Of a stretch of 64,000 bases of DNA, positions 15,366 to 25,800 are shown in pieces; position 1 is the stretch's first letter; each line of letters opens with the position of its first letter. Source of the DNA: Pseudomonadales bacterium (GTDB lineage Bacteria; Pseudomonadota; Gammaproteobacteria; Pseudomonadales; Halieaceae); contig JACKNU010000001.1 of the NCBI GenBank assembly GCA_024234675.1, forward strand, positions 558,001 through 622,000, given 5' to 3'. A program made the translations under genes and the position numbers. Below the pieces are notes generated by a model that searched no databases, was not told where the DNA came from, and worked only from the letters and a program-made list of their open reading frames with translations.

Positions 15366-17224
15366 GCTATCTCTCCTGCGCCACCGACCTTGACCTTGCG
15401 ATGCAGCGGTGTGACGTTATTACCTGGCAGGTGTTCCAGGATCTGCTTGCGAATATTGCGCGCGCTGATGGGGGTGCCGTCGAAACACAGTACCGACTTC
15501 AGCTTGTCGGGACCCAGTTCGAATTCGGCCATCAACAAGGTGCGTAACTGGGCGTCGCGATTCTGTTCGATGACGAAGACCCGCTCGTGGGAATCGATGA
15601 AATCCTCTACCTGCTTGTTGAAAGGGAAGGCCCGCACCCGCATCGCGTCCAGGGCGATCCCCTCTTCCGCCAGGTAGTCCACGGCCTCCCGGGAGGACTC
15701 CTCGCTGGTACCGAAGTACAGTACCGCCATGTCGGTGGGCTTGCCGCAGGAAATGATCTCCGGCCCGGGTACATACTCCTTGATGGTGTCCCACTTCTGC
15801 AGCAGGCGCAGCATGTTCTTCTCGTACTCCTCGCCCTTCTCGGTGTAGATGGCATACTCGTCCCGGGAACTGCCGCGGGTGAAGAAGGCGCCCTTGTCCG
15901 GGTGGGCCCCGGGGTAGGTGCGATAACAGATGGCATCGCCGTCGACATCCAGGTAGCGGCCGTAGCGCTCCATTGCTTCCAACTGCTCGGCCTTGAGCAC
16001 CTTGCCGCGGTCGTAGCGTCGCTGGTCATCCCATTCCAGCGGCGGGGACATATTGTCGTTCATCCCCAGGTCCAGGTCGGTCATGAGGATTATGGGGGTT
16101 TGCAGGCGTTCGGCCAGGTCGAAAGACAGGGCGCCGAAGTCAAAGCACTCCCGCGGCGTGGACGGGAACAGCAGCACGTGCTTGGTATCGCCGTGGGAGG
16201 CGTAGGCCGCGGACAACACATCGGACTGCTGGGTGCGCGTGGGCATGCCCGTGGAGGGGCCGGCCCGCTGCACATCGAACAGCACCGTGGGTATCTCGGC
16301 GAAATAGGCCAGCCCGAGGAACTCACTCATCAGGGACAGGCCGGGGCCGCTGGTGGCGGTAAAGGCGCGGGCACCGTTCCAACTGGCGCCTATCACCATG
16401 CCGATGGCGGCCAGTTCGTCCTCCGCCTGCACAATGGCGTAATTGCGCCGTCCCGTGCCCGGGTCTATGCGCACCCGGCGGGCGTATTTGTCGAAGGCAT
16501 CCACCACCGAGGTAGACGGCGTGATGGGGTACCAGGCGGCCACCGTGGCGCCACCGTAGATCGCCCCCAGGCCCAGGGCGGTATTGCCGTCCAGCAGGAT
16601 CTTGTCACCCACCTTGTCGACGCTCTGTACCCGTATGCCAATGGGACATTGATAGTTTTCCCGGGCGTACTGGTGACCCAGCTCCAGCGCCTGGATATTG
16701 GGCAGGATCAGCTTTTCCTTGCCCTTGAACTGGTCCGCCACCAGGTCGGTCAGGACCCGGAAATCCATGTCCAGCAGGGCCGCCAGCGCACCCACGTAGA
16801 TCACGTTCTTGAACAGTTGGCGCTGCCGCGGATCGCGGTAGTTCTCGTTGCATATGCGGGTCAGCGGCAGGCCTATGAAGGTGATGTCGCGGCGCTGCAG
16901 GCGCAGGTCCAGGGGCTTGGTATCGTCATAGATGAAATAGCCCCCCGGCTCCACTTCGCGAATATCCTGGGCCATGCTCTGGGGATTGACCGAGAGGCTG
17001 ATGTCCACGCCGCCACGCCGTCCCAGGTAGCCCTTCTCGCTGACGCGCACCTCGTACCAGGTGGGCAGGCCCTGGATGTTGGAGGGAAAGATATTCTTGG
17101 GGCTGACGGGCAGGCCCATGCGAAAAAGCGCCTTGGCGAACAGGTTGTTGGCACTGGCCGAACCCGTGCCGTTCACATTGGCGAACTTGATCACAAAGTC
17201 ATTTACTGATTCCAGCCGCTTCAT
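15362..17224 (-). CDS. korA: 2-oxoacid:acceptor oxidoreductase, fused gamma-alpha subunit
   Basis: The protein has 620 residues from ATG 17224. The frame stays open further upstream, but that part only overlaps the preceding gene in another frame; the ATGA junction fixes the start. Residues ~1-190 are the gamma domain (NVNGTGSASANNLFAKALFR). The rest is the pyrimidine-binding alpha domain (GNTALGLGAIYGG, WYPITPSTSVVDAF, TATSGPGLSLMSEF, QRAGPSTGMPTRTQQSD) and the C-terminal domain. It lacks its own ferredoxin clusters; these are on the upstream flavoprotein. Confidence 0.9.
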   Translation of the reverse strand: MKRLESVNDFVIKFANVNGTGSASANNLFAKALFRMGLPVSPKNIFPSNIQGLPTWYEVRVSEKGYLGRRGGVDISLSVNPQSMAQDIREVEPGGYFIYDDTKPLDLRLQRRDITFIGLPLTRICNENYRDPRQRQLFKNVIYVGALAALLDMDFRVLTDLVADQFKGKEKLILPNIQALELGHQYARENYQCPIGIRVQSVDKVGDKILLDGNTALGLGAIYGGATVAAWYPITPSTSVVDAFDKYARRVRIDPGTGRRNYAIVQAEDELAAIGMVIGASWNGARAFTATSGPGLSLMSEFLGLAYFAEIPTVLFDVQRAGPSTGMPTRTQQSDVLSAAYASHGDTKHVLLFPSTPRECFDFGALSFDLAERLQTPIILMTDLDLGMNDNMSPPLEWDDQRRYDRGKVLKAEQLEAMERYGRYLDVDGDAICYRTYPGAHPDKGAFFTRGSSRDEYAIYTEKGEEYEKNMLRLLQKWDTIKEYVPGPEIISCGKPTDMAVLYFGTSEESSREAVDYLAEEGIALDAMRVRAFPFNKQVEDFIDSHERVFVIEQNRDAQLRTLLMAEFELGPDKLKSVLCFDGTPISARNIRKQILEHLPGNNVTPLHRKVKVGGAGEIA

Positions 17225-18993
17225 GCCAGTGTCCCGCTCACGTTGTAGAGAAATTTCTGCATATCCCAGGCGCCGGTCGGACAGCGCTCCGCACACAGCC
17301 CGCAGTGCAGGCAGACGTTCTCGTCCTTCACCATCACCCGCCGGGTGGGCAGTATTTCCGAGACGTACAGATCCTGGGCGAGATTGCCGGCCGGGGCGCT
17401 GAGCCGGGTGCGCAGTTCCTCCTCCTCGCCATTGGCCGTGAAGGTGATGCAGTCCGTGGGGCAGATATCGACACAGGCGTCGCACTCGATACAGCGCGGC
17501 TCCTCGAATACCGTCTGCACATCGCAGTTGAGGCAGCGCTCGGCTTCCTTGTAGCCAGTGTCCGGATCGAAACCCAGTTCGACTTCCAATTTGCGATCCG
17601 AGAGGGTCTTGTCCAGCGGTGCCAGGGGCACCACATAGCGCGGGTCCGGCGCCACCGCGTTGTCGTAACTCCACTCGTGCACGCCCATCTTCTGGCTGGC
17701 AAGAGTGGTGCGCGGCGGCGGCCGCTTGGCGACGCTCTCGCCGCGGCACAACAGGTCGATGCTGATCGCCGCCTGGTGGCCGTGGGCTACCGCGGTGATA
17801 ATATTTTCCGGCCCGAAGGCGGAGTCACCACCAAAAAACACCTTGGGATTGGTGGACTGGAAAGTGGTCTTGTCCACCACCGGCATATCCCACTGGTCGA
17901 ACTCGACACCCAGGTCGCGCTCTATCCAGGGAAAGGCATTCTCCTGGCCGATGGCCATCAGCACATCGTCCGCCTCCATGAATACCAGCTCTTCTCCGGT
18001 GGGCACCAGGCTGCGCTTGCCGTTCTCGTCGTAGTGGGCCTCGACCTTCTCGAACAACATGCCCCGCAGCTTGCCGTCCTCGACCACGATCTCCTTGGGC
18101 ACATGATTGTTGTAGATCGGTATGCCCTCGTGCATGGCATCTTCCTTCTCCCAGGGAGAGGCCTTCATATCCTCGAAGGGACTGCGCACCACGACCCGCA
18201 CGTCCTCGCCCCCCAGGCGCCTGGAGGTACGACAGCAATCCATGGCCGTGTTGCCACCACCCAGCACCAGCACTCGCTTGCCTATGCTCTCGGTGTGCTC
18301 GAAGGCGACGCTGGCCAGCCAGTCGATGCCCAGGTGCACATGATCGCGGGCATCCTCCAGGCCGGGCAGGTTGAGGCCCTTGCCGCGCGGAGCGCCGGTA
18401 CCGATAAACACCGCGTCGTAATCCTGGTCCAGTATTTCCCGCAGGCTGTCCACCTGTACGTCGAAGGTGGCGTTCACACCCATGTCGAGAATGTAATTGA
18501 CCTCCTCGTCCAGTACGCTCAGAGGGAGGCGAAACGAGGGAATCTGGCTGCGCATCATGCCGCCACCGGCGAACTGGTTGTCGTAGATATCGATGATATA
18601 GCCGAGGGGCGCCAGGTCGCGCGCCACCGTGAGTGAGGCGGGGCCGGCCCCGATCAGGGCAATACGCTTGCCATTCTTCTTTTTCGGGATCGCCGGCAGG
18701 CGATCCCTGATGTCGTCCTTGTTGTCAGCCGCCACCCGCTTGAGTCGACAAATGGCTACCGGTTGCTCCTCTACCCGCACCCGACGGCAGGCCGGTTCGC
18801 AGGGCCGGTCACAAGTGCGCCCCAGCACGCCGGGAAAGACATTCGAATACCAGTTGATCATGTAGGCGTCGCTGTAGCGCTGGGCGGCGATCAGGCGGAT
18901 ATACTCCGGCACGGGAGTGTGCGCGGGGCAGGCGTACTGGCAGTCCACTACCTTGTGGAAGTACTCTGGATCTTTTATATCGGTCGGCTTCAC
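17221..18993 (-). CDS. GltD-like FAD/NAD(P) oxidoreductase with C-terminal 2x[4Fe-4S] ferredoxin domain
   Basis: The protein has 590 residues. The N-terminal cluster region has C-rich CQYACPAHTPVPEY and GRTCDRPCEPACRR. The FAD Rossmann motif is IALIGAGPASLTVARDLA, the NAD(P) motif VLVLGGGNTAMDCCR, and the final FAD contact FFGGDSAFGPENIITAVAHG. Two ferredoxin motifs follow: CIECDACVDICPTDC and CLHCGLCAERCP. It is the first gene of the operon with korA/korB and probably moves electrons between the 2-oxoacid oxidoreductase and NAD(P)H. A glutamate-synthase role is unlikely because no large GltB subunit is present. Confidence 0.88.
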   Translation of the reverse strand: MKPTDIKDPEYFHKVVDCQYACPAHTPVPEYIRLIAAQRYSDAYMINWYSNVFPGVLGRTCDRPCEPACRRVRVEEQPVAICRLKRVAADNKDDIRDRLPAIPKKKNGKRIALIGAGPASLTVARDLAPLGYIIDIYDNQFAGGGMMRSQIPSFRLPLSVLDEEVNYILDMGVNATFDVQVDSLREILDQDYDAVFIGTGAPRGKGLNLPGLEDARDHVHLGIDWLASVAFEHTESIGKRVLVLGGGNTAMDCCRTSRRLGGEDVRVVVRSPFEDMKASPWEKEDAMHEGIPIYNNHVPKEIVVEDGKLRGMLFEKVEAHYDENGKRSLVPTGEELVFMEADDVLMAIGQENAFPWIERDLGVEFDQWDMPVVDKTTFQSTNPKVFFGGDSAFGPENIITAVAHGHQAAISIDLLCRGESVAKRPPPRTTLASQKMGVHEWSYDNAVAPDPRYVVPLAPLDKTLSDRKLEVELGFDPDTGYKEAERCLNCDVQTVFEEPRCIECDACVDICPTDCITFTANGEEEELRTRLSAPAGNLAQDLYVSEILPTRRVMVKDENVCLHCGLCAERCPTGAWDMQKFLYNVSGTLA

Positions 18994-19142
18994 TGTGCTC
19001 GCTCGCGTTGGATTGCGCTAATTTGATTGCGGGTTATGTCTATTGCAAACCGTAAAATTGTGGCACATGTGGGGGCTGTTTACACCAAAGCATCTGCACT
19101 ATTACCTCTATTTTCTGTCCGGGCCACACCGCGTCCGGCGTT

Positions 19143-19760
19143 TCAGAACCAACCGAAGAACCAGCCCTCTTCCTGCAGCTCCTGCTCACAGACCTGCAGC
19201 TGATGCTGGTAGGTATTGGCCCGGTCCTGCACCTTGCGCGCGACCTTGAGCAGCCACGGCTTCCTGGTATGACTGCCCCGACTGTGACCACCCTGCCCCT
19301 CGTGGTAAGCCAGGTAAAGATTGTAGGTATCGTGGCGGGCGATGCCGTTGCGACGATGGGACTGATTGTTATACCAGCCTATGAAATCGATGGCGTCGGC
19401 AAAGTCGTCGCGATCTGCGCCGTAATTGCCGGAGCTGCGTTCATAGCTCTCCCAGGTAGACTCCAGGGCCTGGCTATAACCGTAGGCGTCGGAGGGTCTC
19501 GGCCCCGGGATGAATCCCAGGTACCAGCGCCTGGGTGGCCTGGCATCGGCCCGAAAACGCGACTCCTGGTGCATGATGGCCATCATCACGGGTATGGGAC
19601 TCTGCCACTGGTCGCGGGCGTCCGCTGCCTCTTCGTACCAGTCGTCCTTCTCGAAAAAAATCGCGCAGATGTTGTCGCTGTTGGCCGGCGGTGAGGTGGT
19701 GCATCCCGGCAGCAGCAGAGCCGCCGCAACAACCACTACTACCTGCCGGACCCGGATCAC
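19143..19760 (-). CDS. Lytic-transglycosylase-like (SLT) lipoprotein
   Basis: The protein has 205 residues. The start is GTG 19760, overlapping the ligA stop as GTGA. The lipobox LPGC places the lipidated Cys at ~20. The catalytic Glu lies in IMHQESRFRADA (residues ~60-72), followed by YGYSQALESTWESYERSSG and IGWYN, as in SLT-type peptidoglycan lyases. It would cut glycan strands as a membrane-anchored protein in the periplasm. It is coupled to ligA at the end of the smc-zipA-ligA operon, next to division genes. Confidence 0.85.
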   Translation of the reverse strand: MIRVRQVVVVVAAALLLPGCTTSPPANSDNICAIFFEKDDWYEEAADARDQWQSPIPVMMAIMHQESRFRADARPPRRWYLGFIPGPRPSDAYGYSQALESTWESYERSSGNYGADRDDFADAIDFIGWYNNQSHRRNGIARHDTYNLYLAYHEGQGGHSRGSHTRKPWLLKVARKVQDRANTYQHQLQVCEQELQEEGWFFGWF

Positions 19761-21787
19761 GAGCTGCCCTCCAGGCCGGCCAGGCGGGCCAGGAAAGTGG
19801 TCTCGTCCAACACCTCGACGCCCAGCTCAGTGGCCCTGGCGAGTTTGGAACCGGCACCCGGCCCGGCGACCACGCAGGTGGTTTTCGCCGAAACACTGCC
19901 TGCCACCTTTGCACCCAGAGCCTGCAGCCTGGCCTTGGCCTCATCGCGGCTGAACGCTTCCAGCTTGCCGGTCACCACCCAGGTCTGCCCTGACAGCGGC
20001 AGGTCAGCGGCACTCACCGCCAGGTCCGGCCAGCTGACGCCGGCCGCGCGCAACTGCTCCACCACCGCCATACTGGAGGGGGAGTCAAAGAACTGCACCA
20101 GGTGATCCGCCACCACCGGCCCCACATCGCTGACCTGCAGCAACTGCTCCTCGGGGGCTTGCGCCAGCGCCTTCCAGCTGCCGAAATGCCGGGCCAGTGA
20201 CAGCGCGGTGGCCTCCCCCACCTCGCGTATCCCCAGCGCGAATATAAACCGCGCCAGGCTGGTGTGCTTGCTGCGTTCCAGCGCCTGCAGGAGATTGTCC
20301 GCGGACTTTTCGCCCATGCGCTCCAGGCCCAGCAGCTGTTCACGCTGCAGCCGGTACAAGGCAGCGACATTGTCCACCAGCCCCTCGTCCACCAGTTGGT
20401 CCACCAGTTTGTCGCCCAGACCCTCTATATCCATCGCCCGGCGCGAGGCGAAATGCCTGATAGCGGCTTTCTGCTGGGCGGCGCAGACCAGTCCGCCCAT
20501 ACAGCGCAGCACGGCCTCTTCGCCGGTGCGCTCCACCGGCGAACCGCAGACCGGGCAGGTCTGGGGGAAGGCGATGGCCGCGGCCCCTGCCGGGCGCCGC
20601 TCCGGCACCACTGACACAATCTGGGGAATAACGTCACCGGCGCGGCGCACCACTACCGTATCACCCAGGCGCAGGCCCAGGCGGGCGATTTCATCAGCGT
20701 TGTGCAAGGTGGCGTTGCTCACGGTCACCCCGCCGACGAACACCGGCTCCAGCCTCGCCACCGGGGTAATGGCGCCGGTGCGCCCCACCTGGAATTCCAC
20801 GTCCAGCAGCCTGGTCATTTCTTCCTGGGCGGGAAATTTGCGGGCAATTGCCCAGCGCGGCGCGCGCGACACGAAACCCAGACGCTGTTGCAGGCCGAGG
20901 TCGTTGACCTTGAAGACGATGCCGTCGATGTCGTAGGGCAACTCGGCCCGCTGTTCCGCCAGCTCGCGATAGTAGTCGTCGCAGGCTTCAATACCCCGCA
21001 CCACCCGGGACAAGGCGTTGATACGCAGGCCCCAGTGCTGGAGGCATTCCAGCACCTGCGAATGGGCGCCGGGCAGCTCGCCTCCCTGCACCTGCCCGAC
21101 CCCGTAACAGCACATCTGCAGCGGCCGCCGGGCGGTGATACGGGCGTCCAGCTGGCGCAGGCTGCCGGCGGCGGCGTTGCGCGGATTGACGAAGGTCTTG
21201 TCGCCGCGCTGTCGCGCCGCCTCATTGAGCTCCTCGAAGCCGGCCCGGGGCAGGTAGATTTCCCCCCGCACCTCCAGCACAGCCGGGTAGCCGCTGCCGC
21301 GCAGCCGCAGGGGAATGGAGGCGATGGTGCGCACGTTGTGGGTGATATCCTCGCCAGTGCTGCCGTCGCCGCGGGTGGCGCCCCGCACCAGCAGGCCGTC
21401 GCGGTACAGCAGGCTGACCGCGATGCCATCCAGCTTGGGCTCGCAGGCGAACTCCAGAGGCTCGTGCCCCGCGCCCAGGCGATCAAGCAGGCGCCGGTTG
21501 AAGTCCAGCATGTCCTGCTCATTGAAGGCGTTGTCCAGGGACAACATGGGCAGTTCGTGGGAGACCTGGCGGAACTTGTCCAGGGGTGCGGCGCCGACCC
21601 GCTGGGTAGGGGAATCGGGGCGCTGTAACGCTGGGTACTGTGCTTCCAGCTGCTGCAGGCGCTGCATGCAGCGATCGTACTCGGCATCGGGTACGGTGGG
21701 CCGGTCCAGCACATAGTACTGGTAGTTCCAGTTGTCCAGACGTTCCCTGAGGGCGTCCGCCTCCCGGACTATTTCACTGGCGGGCAT
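19757..21787 (-). CDS. ligA: NAD-dependent DNA ligase LigA
   Basis: The protein has 676 residues (E. coli 671). The Ia domain is followed by the adenylation motif CEPKLDGIAVSLLY with the AMP-accepting Lys, then RGDGSTGEDITHNVRTI and the OB fold. The zinc finger CPVCGSPV...CMGGLVC has all four Cys. HhH repeats (IEGLGDKLVDQLV, ALGIREVGEATA) and a C-terminal BRCT domain (LSGQTWVVTGKLEAFSRDEA) complete it. It seals nicks in replication and repair using NAD. It follows zipA by 15 nt. Confidence 0.97.
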   Translation of the reverse strand: MPASEIVREADALRERLDNWNYQYYVLDRPTVPDAEYDRCMQRLQQLEAQYPALQRPDSPTQRVGAAPLDKFRQVSHELPMLSLDNAFNEQDMLDFNRRLLDRLGAGHEPLEFACEPKLDGIAVSLLYRDGLLVRGATRGDGSTGEDITHNVRTIASIPLRLRGSGYPAVLEVRGEIYLPRAGFEELNEAARQRGDKTFVNPRNAAAGSLRQLDARITARRPLQMCCYGVGQVQGGELPGAHSQVLECLQHWGLRINALSRVVRGIEACDDYYRELAEQRAELPYDIDGIVFKVNDLGLQQRLGFVSRAPRWAIARKFPAQEEMTRLLDVEFQVGRTGAITPVARLEPVFVGGVTVSNATLHNADEIARLGLRLGDTVVVRRAGDVIPQIVSVVPERRPAGAAAIAFPQTCPVCGSPVERTGEEAVLRCMGGLVCAAQQKAAIRHFASRRAMDIEGLGDKLVDQLVDEGLVDNVAALYRLQREQLLGLERMGEKSADNLLQALERSKHTSLARFIFALGIREVGEATALSLARHFGSWKALAQAPEEQLLQVSDVGPVVADHLVQFFDSPSSMAVVEQLRAAGVSWPDLAVSAADLPLSGQTWVVTGKLEAFSRDEAKARLQALGAKVAGSVSAKTTCVVAGPGAGSKLARATELGVEVLDETTFLARLAGLEGSS

Positions 21788-21802
21788 GGGTGTGGGTTCA
21801 AG

Positions 21803-22765
21803 TCAGCGGGTGCGAGCCAACATGCGCCTTTCGAGGTCGCGGACCTGCTGCCGGGAGTGCTCCAGCGACTGCTTGCTCAGCGGGTTGCGCGCCTCATCCA
21901 GTACGTCCCCTTCCAGGTTGCGGGCCACGGCCTGGGCCGTTTCCAGCATATAATCGAAGGCCTTCATCATATCCTGGGGCCCGGGCAGGGTAACGAAAAA
22001 CACCAGGCCCGGCGTGGCGAGGTCGCCCATCCTGTCGATATCGAATACGCCGGGCTGCATCATATTCGCCACGCTGAACTGGATGGCGCCGCGACCCGCC
22101 TCGAACTCGTGGCGGTGGAAAAAATTCATATCCCCGAAGCGCAGGTCGCAGGCCAGCAGGATGTGCAGGATGTCCTCGCCGCGAAAACCCTCACGGCTGC
22201 GCGCGACCACGTTGAGCATGAACACCTCGGGGTCTATGTCCCGCGGTAACCTGCCGGGACCCGACACCGGCGCCGGTGCACGGTCGGTACCGCCGCCGGC
22301 GGCCTGCGCCGGCTCATCCGTGGCGCCCATGTCCTCCAGCCAGTCCAGGGTGGTGGGCTCGGCATCCTTGTCGGCGCCACTGAAGCCTTCAACCAGTTCC
22401 ACCTCGTCCTGGTCGGGCGCGGCTTGTGCCGCCCTGGCGGGCCTGGCCGGTTTGCCCGCCGGGGGCTTTTTCGGTGCCCTGGCTGCCGCGGCAGTGGCCT
22501 CCCGCTCTGCCGCCTCCGCGGCCGACTTGTGGGTGGCCTTGATTATATCGCGACGGTCGACCGTGCGACCGCCACCATTGGGCAATTCCTTCAGCCAGGC
22601 GATATCATCCGACTCCGTTGCAGGCCCGCCGCCATCGGACTCAACCAGCCTCACCTTCAGCCGCGAGTAACGCTCGCGGCGCACCCGCCGCCATGCATCC
22701 AGCCCCACCGCAAGGATCAGGATTACCCCGATCACGACCATCCAGTCTCGAATTGTTAACTCCAT
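21803..22765 (-). CDS. zipA: Cell division protein ZipA
   Basis: The protein has 320 residues. A short periplasmic tip and one membrane helix (DWMVVIGVILILAVGLDAW, N-out) are followed by a basic segment. A Pro/Ala-rich flexible linker spans ~60-180, and the FtsZ-binding domain ~185-315 (VVARSREGFRGEDILHILLA, ATPGLVFFVTLPGP). It tethers FtsZ to the membrane at the Z-ring. It sits between smc and ligA, a common gammaproteobacterial order. Confidence 0.93.
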   Translation of the reverse strand: MELTIRDWMVVIGVILILAVGLDAWRRVRRERYSRLKVRLVESDGGGPATESDDIAWLKELPNGGGRTVDRRDIIKATHKSAAEAAEREATAAAARAPKKPPAGKPARPARAAQAAPDQDEVELVEGFSGADKDAEPTTLDWLEDMGATDEPAQAAGGGTDRAPAPVSGPGRLPRDIDPEVFMLNVVARSREGFRGEDILHILLACDLRFGDMNFFHRHEFEAGRGAIQFSVANMMQPGVFDIDRMGDLATPGLVFFVTLPGPQDMMKAFDYMLETAQAVARNLEGDVLDEARNPLSKQSLEHSRQQVRDLERRMLARTR

Positions 22766-22818
22766 TTCTCCCGCGCCGTTGTCATGACCTGAATGTTTGC
22801 CTTGCTGCGAACGGACCC

Positions 22819-25800
22819 TCAGCTCGCCGCCAGTTCCGCCGCCTCTTCGACGTCCACCGACACCAGCCGCGAAACGCCCGGCTCGTGCATGGTGACGCCC
22901 ATGAGCTGCTCCGCCAGCTCCATGGATATCTTGTTGTGGGTAATGTAAATGAATTGCACCGTTTCCGACATTTCTTTCACCATGCGGGCATAGCGCGCCA
23001 CGTTGGCATCATCCAGCGGCGCGTCCACCTCGTCCAGCATACAGAAGGGTGCGGGGTTGAGCTGGAAGATCGAGAACACCAGGGCGATGGCCGTCAGGGC
23101 CTTCTCGCCGCCCGACAGCAGGTGAATGGTGCTGTTCTTCTTGCCCGGCGGCCTGGCCATGATGGAAATACCCGTATCGAGCAGATCCTCCCCGGTCATC
23201 TCCAGGTAGGCGCTGCCGCCGCCGAATACCCGGGGGAACAGCTCCTGCAGCCCGTTGTTAACCCGGTCAAAGGTATCGCGGAAGCGGTTGCGGGTCTCCT
23301 TGTCGATCTTGCGGATGGCGGACTGCAGGGTTTCCAGGGCGGTCTCCAGGTCCTCGTTCTGCAAGTCCAGGTAGCTTTTGCGCTCGGACTGCTGGGTATA
23401 TTCGTCTATGGCCGCGAGATTGATAGGACCCAACCGGGCGATGCGGTTGGCAACCCGCTCCAGGGAGCGCTGCCACTCGGCCTCGTCGGCCTCTTCCGGG
23501 AGCTCCTGCAGAACCTGCTCCACGTCGTGGCCATTGGCCACCAGTTGCTTGAGGATATTCTCGCGCTGCACCTGCAGGGTCTGGCCGGCGATGCGGTGCC
23601 GCTCCAGTTCGTTGCGCACGCTTTCGGCGCGGTGCTCGATGGCGGCGCGCTGCTGCTCCTTCTCCCGCAGCAGGTGGTCCACCTCGGCCACGGCCTGGCG
23701 GGCGGCGCTGAGCTCGCCCTCGGAGCGCAGGCGCAGCTCCAGTTGTTGCTCCAGTTCCAGCTTGAGGTCATCCAGCGGCGCATCGGTTTCATCCAGGGAG
23801 CCCGCCAGGGTCTCGCGCCGGGCGCGCAGTTGGGCGACCTGGCTGTTGGTGCGCTCGATGGCGGCGCGCATGGCCTCCAGCTGGGTCTGCAACGACTGGT
23901 GCCGCATGGCGGCCTGGTGGGCGGCGTCTTTGTCGTGGCGCGCTTTCTGGCGGGCGGCGTCCAGGGTGCTGCGGGTTTCATCGCGCACCGACAACAGCGC
24001 CTCGCGCTGCCGGGAGTCCGCCTCCATGCGCTCTATGGCCGCGGCCAGCAACTGGCGGGCCTCGGCGATCGCCTCCTGCTCGTGACGGAACTGCTCCCGG
24101 GCCTCGGCCAGGTCGCTGTTCAGCCGTTCGCGCCGCGCGTTGATCTGCTCCACCCTGGCCCGGTGGGCCGACAGCGTGGCGCTGTGTTCCGCATGCTGGC
24201 GGGTGGCCGCCTGTAATTCCCGCTGCTGCTCCTGGCGCTGGGCCTCCTGGTTGCGCTGCGCCTCCTGGCAGGCCGACAGTTCACTGTCCAGCGCCTGCTC
24301 CCGCGCCTGCAGGGAATCGATCTCTGCCGCCAGGGTCTCCAGTTCCTGCTGGCGCTGGATCACTCCGCCGTGCTGCTCGCCCAGGCGCGTGACCCGCAAC
24401 CAGTTGGGTCCCAGCCAGATACCGTCGCGGGTGATGACCGATTCATGGGGTGCCAGCACGGATCGCTGGGCCAGCGCCTGGTTGAGATCATCCGCCACCC
24501 GCACACCCGCCAACAGGGCGCTGGCGCGACCACCACAGCGCACCCGGGAGCCCAGGTACTCGGCGGGGGCCTGCGGGTTGGGCCCCGCTTCCAGCAGGGC
24601 GACCCGGCCCTGCTCCAGCTGCTCCAGGCTGCTGCCCAGGGAGCCGATCTCATCCACGCAAACCGCCTGCAGGTAGTCCCCCAGCACCGTCTCCACGGCC
24701 AGCTGCCAGCCATCATCTACCTGGATCTGCTCCAGCAGTCGCGGTTTGCCCGCCAGTTGCCTGGCCTGCAACCACGCCCCCACCGAGGCATCGCCATCAT
24801 CCATGGCCGCCTGTTGCAGGGCCTCCAGCGACGCCTGGCGACCGCGCTTTTGCTGCAGGGTTGAGCGGGCCTGGTTCAGGTCGGCTGACAGCGTGCTGCT
24901 GCGGTCGCGGGTGGCGGAGAGCTGATCCACCAGGGCGTCGCTGCGCGCCTCGTGCTCGGCCATGACCCTCTCCAGCTCCGCCAGCTGCTCGCCCAGCAGG
25001 ACCACCTCCTCCTCGGCCGGCCCCGGGACGAGACTGCGCTGCTCTTCCTCCAGCTGGCGTATACGCCCCTGGATGCGCTGCAGCACCTGCTCCACGTGGC
25101 GGATGCGCGACTGCTGTACCTCCGCCTGCTGGCGCGGCTCGGCGGCGTGCTGGTTGAACTCGTCCCAGCGCTGCTGCCAGTTGTGCATGGCGTCCTCGGC
25201 CTGCAGCAGGGCCTCGGCAGAGGTCTCTTCCACCGCCTGCAACAGCTCCAGCTCGGGGGCCAGGGTGGCGAGCTCCGCCTCCCAGCCACCCAGCCGGTTG
25301 CGGTCCTCGCCCAGGTGGCTCTCGGATTCCGCCAGGCTGGCCTCGGTCTGGCGCAAATCCTCGCGCAACTGCCGCCCCCGCTCCTGCTGGTGCTTGAGGG
25401 TCTGCTCCAGCCTGGCCACTTCAGAGCCCAGGGAGTAGTAGCTGGCCTGCACCTGGTTGAAGGCGTCGGTGCGCTCGGTGTGGTCCACCCGGTGCTGCTC
25501 GATTGCGGTATCCACCTGCTGGTGTTCCGCGTGCACGGCCTCCAGCTTGACCTCCAGTTCGCCGATGCTGTGGCCGGCCGCCCTGGCCTCGGCGTCCAGC
25601 GCCTGCCACTGCAGCGCCTGCAATTGCGCCTGCAGGGTGCGCTCCTCGCCCTTGAACTCGGTATACTTTTCCGCCGCCTGGGCCTGGCGCTGCAGGTGCT
25701 GCAACTGCCGTCCCAGCTCGTCGCGCAGGTCGGTCAGGCGCTCCAGGTTTTCCAGGGTGCGCCGCATGCGGCTCTCGGTCTCCTTGCGGCGCTCCTTGTA

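Noticed and set aside
15587..17209. 540-residue open frame on the plus strand opposite korA
   Set aside because: Antisense shadow of a gene with clear family motifs; no recognisable motif of its own.
17225..17749. Upstream extension of the korA frame (would give 795 residues)
   Set aside because: The extra residues lie in another frame of the flavoprotein gene and show no family similarity; the ATGA junction at 17224 fits the family N-terminus.
17221..18993. Glutamate synthase small subunit (gltD)
   Set aside because: The fold is GltD-like, but C-terminal ferredoxin domains and the korA/korB operon fit an electron-transfer partner of a 2-oxoacid oxidoreductase better.
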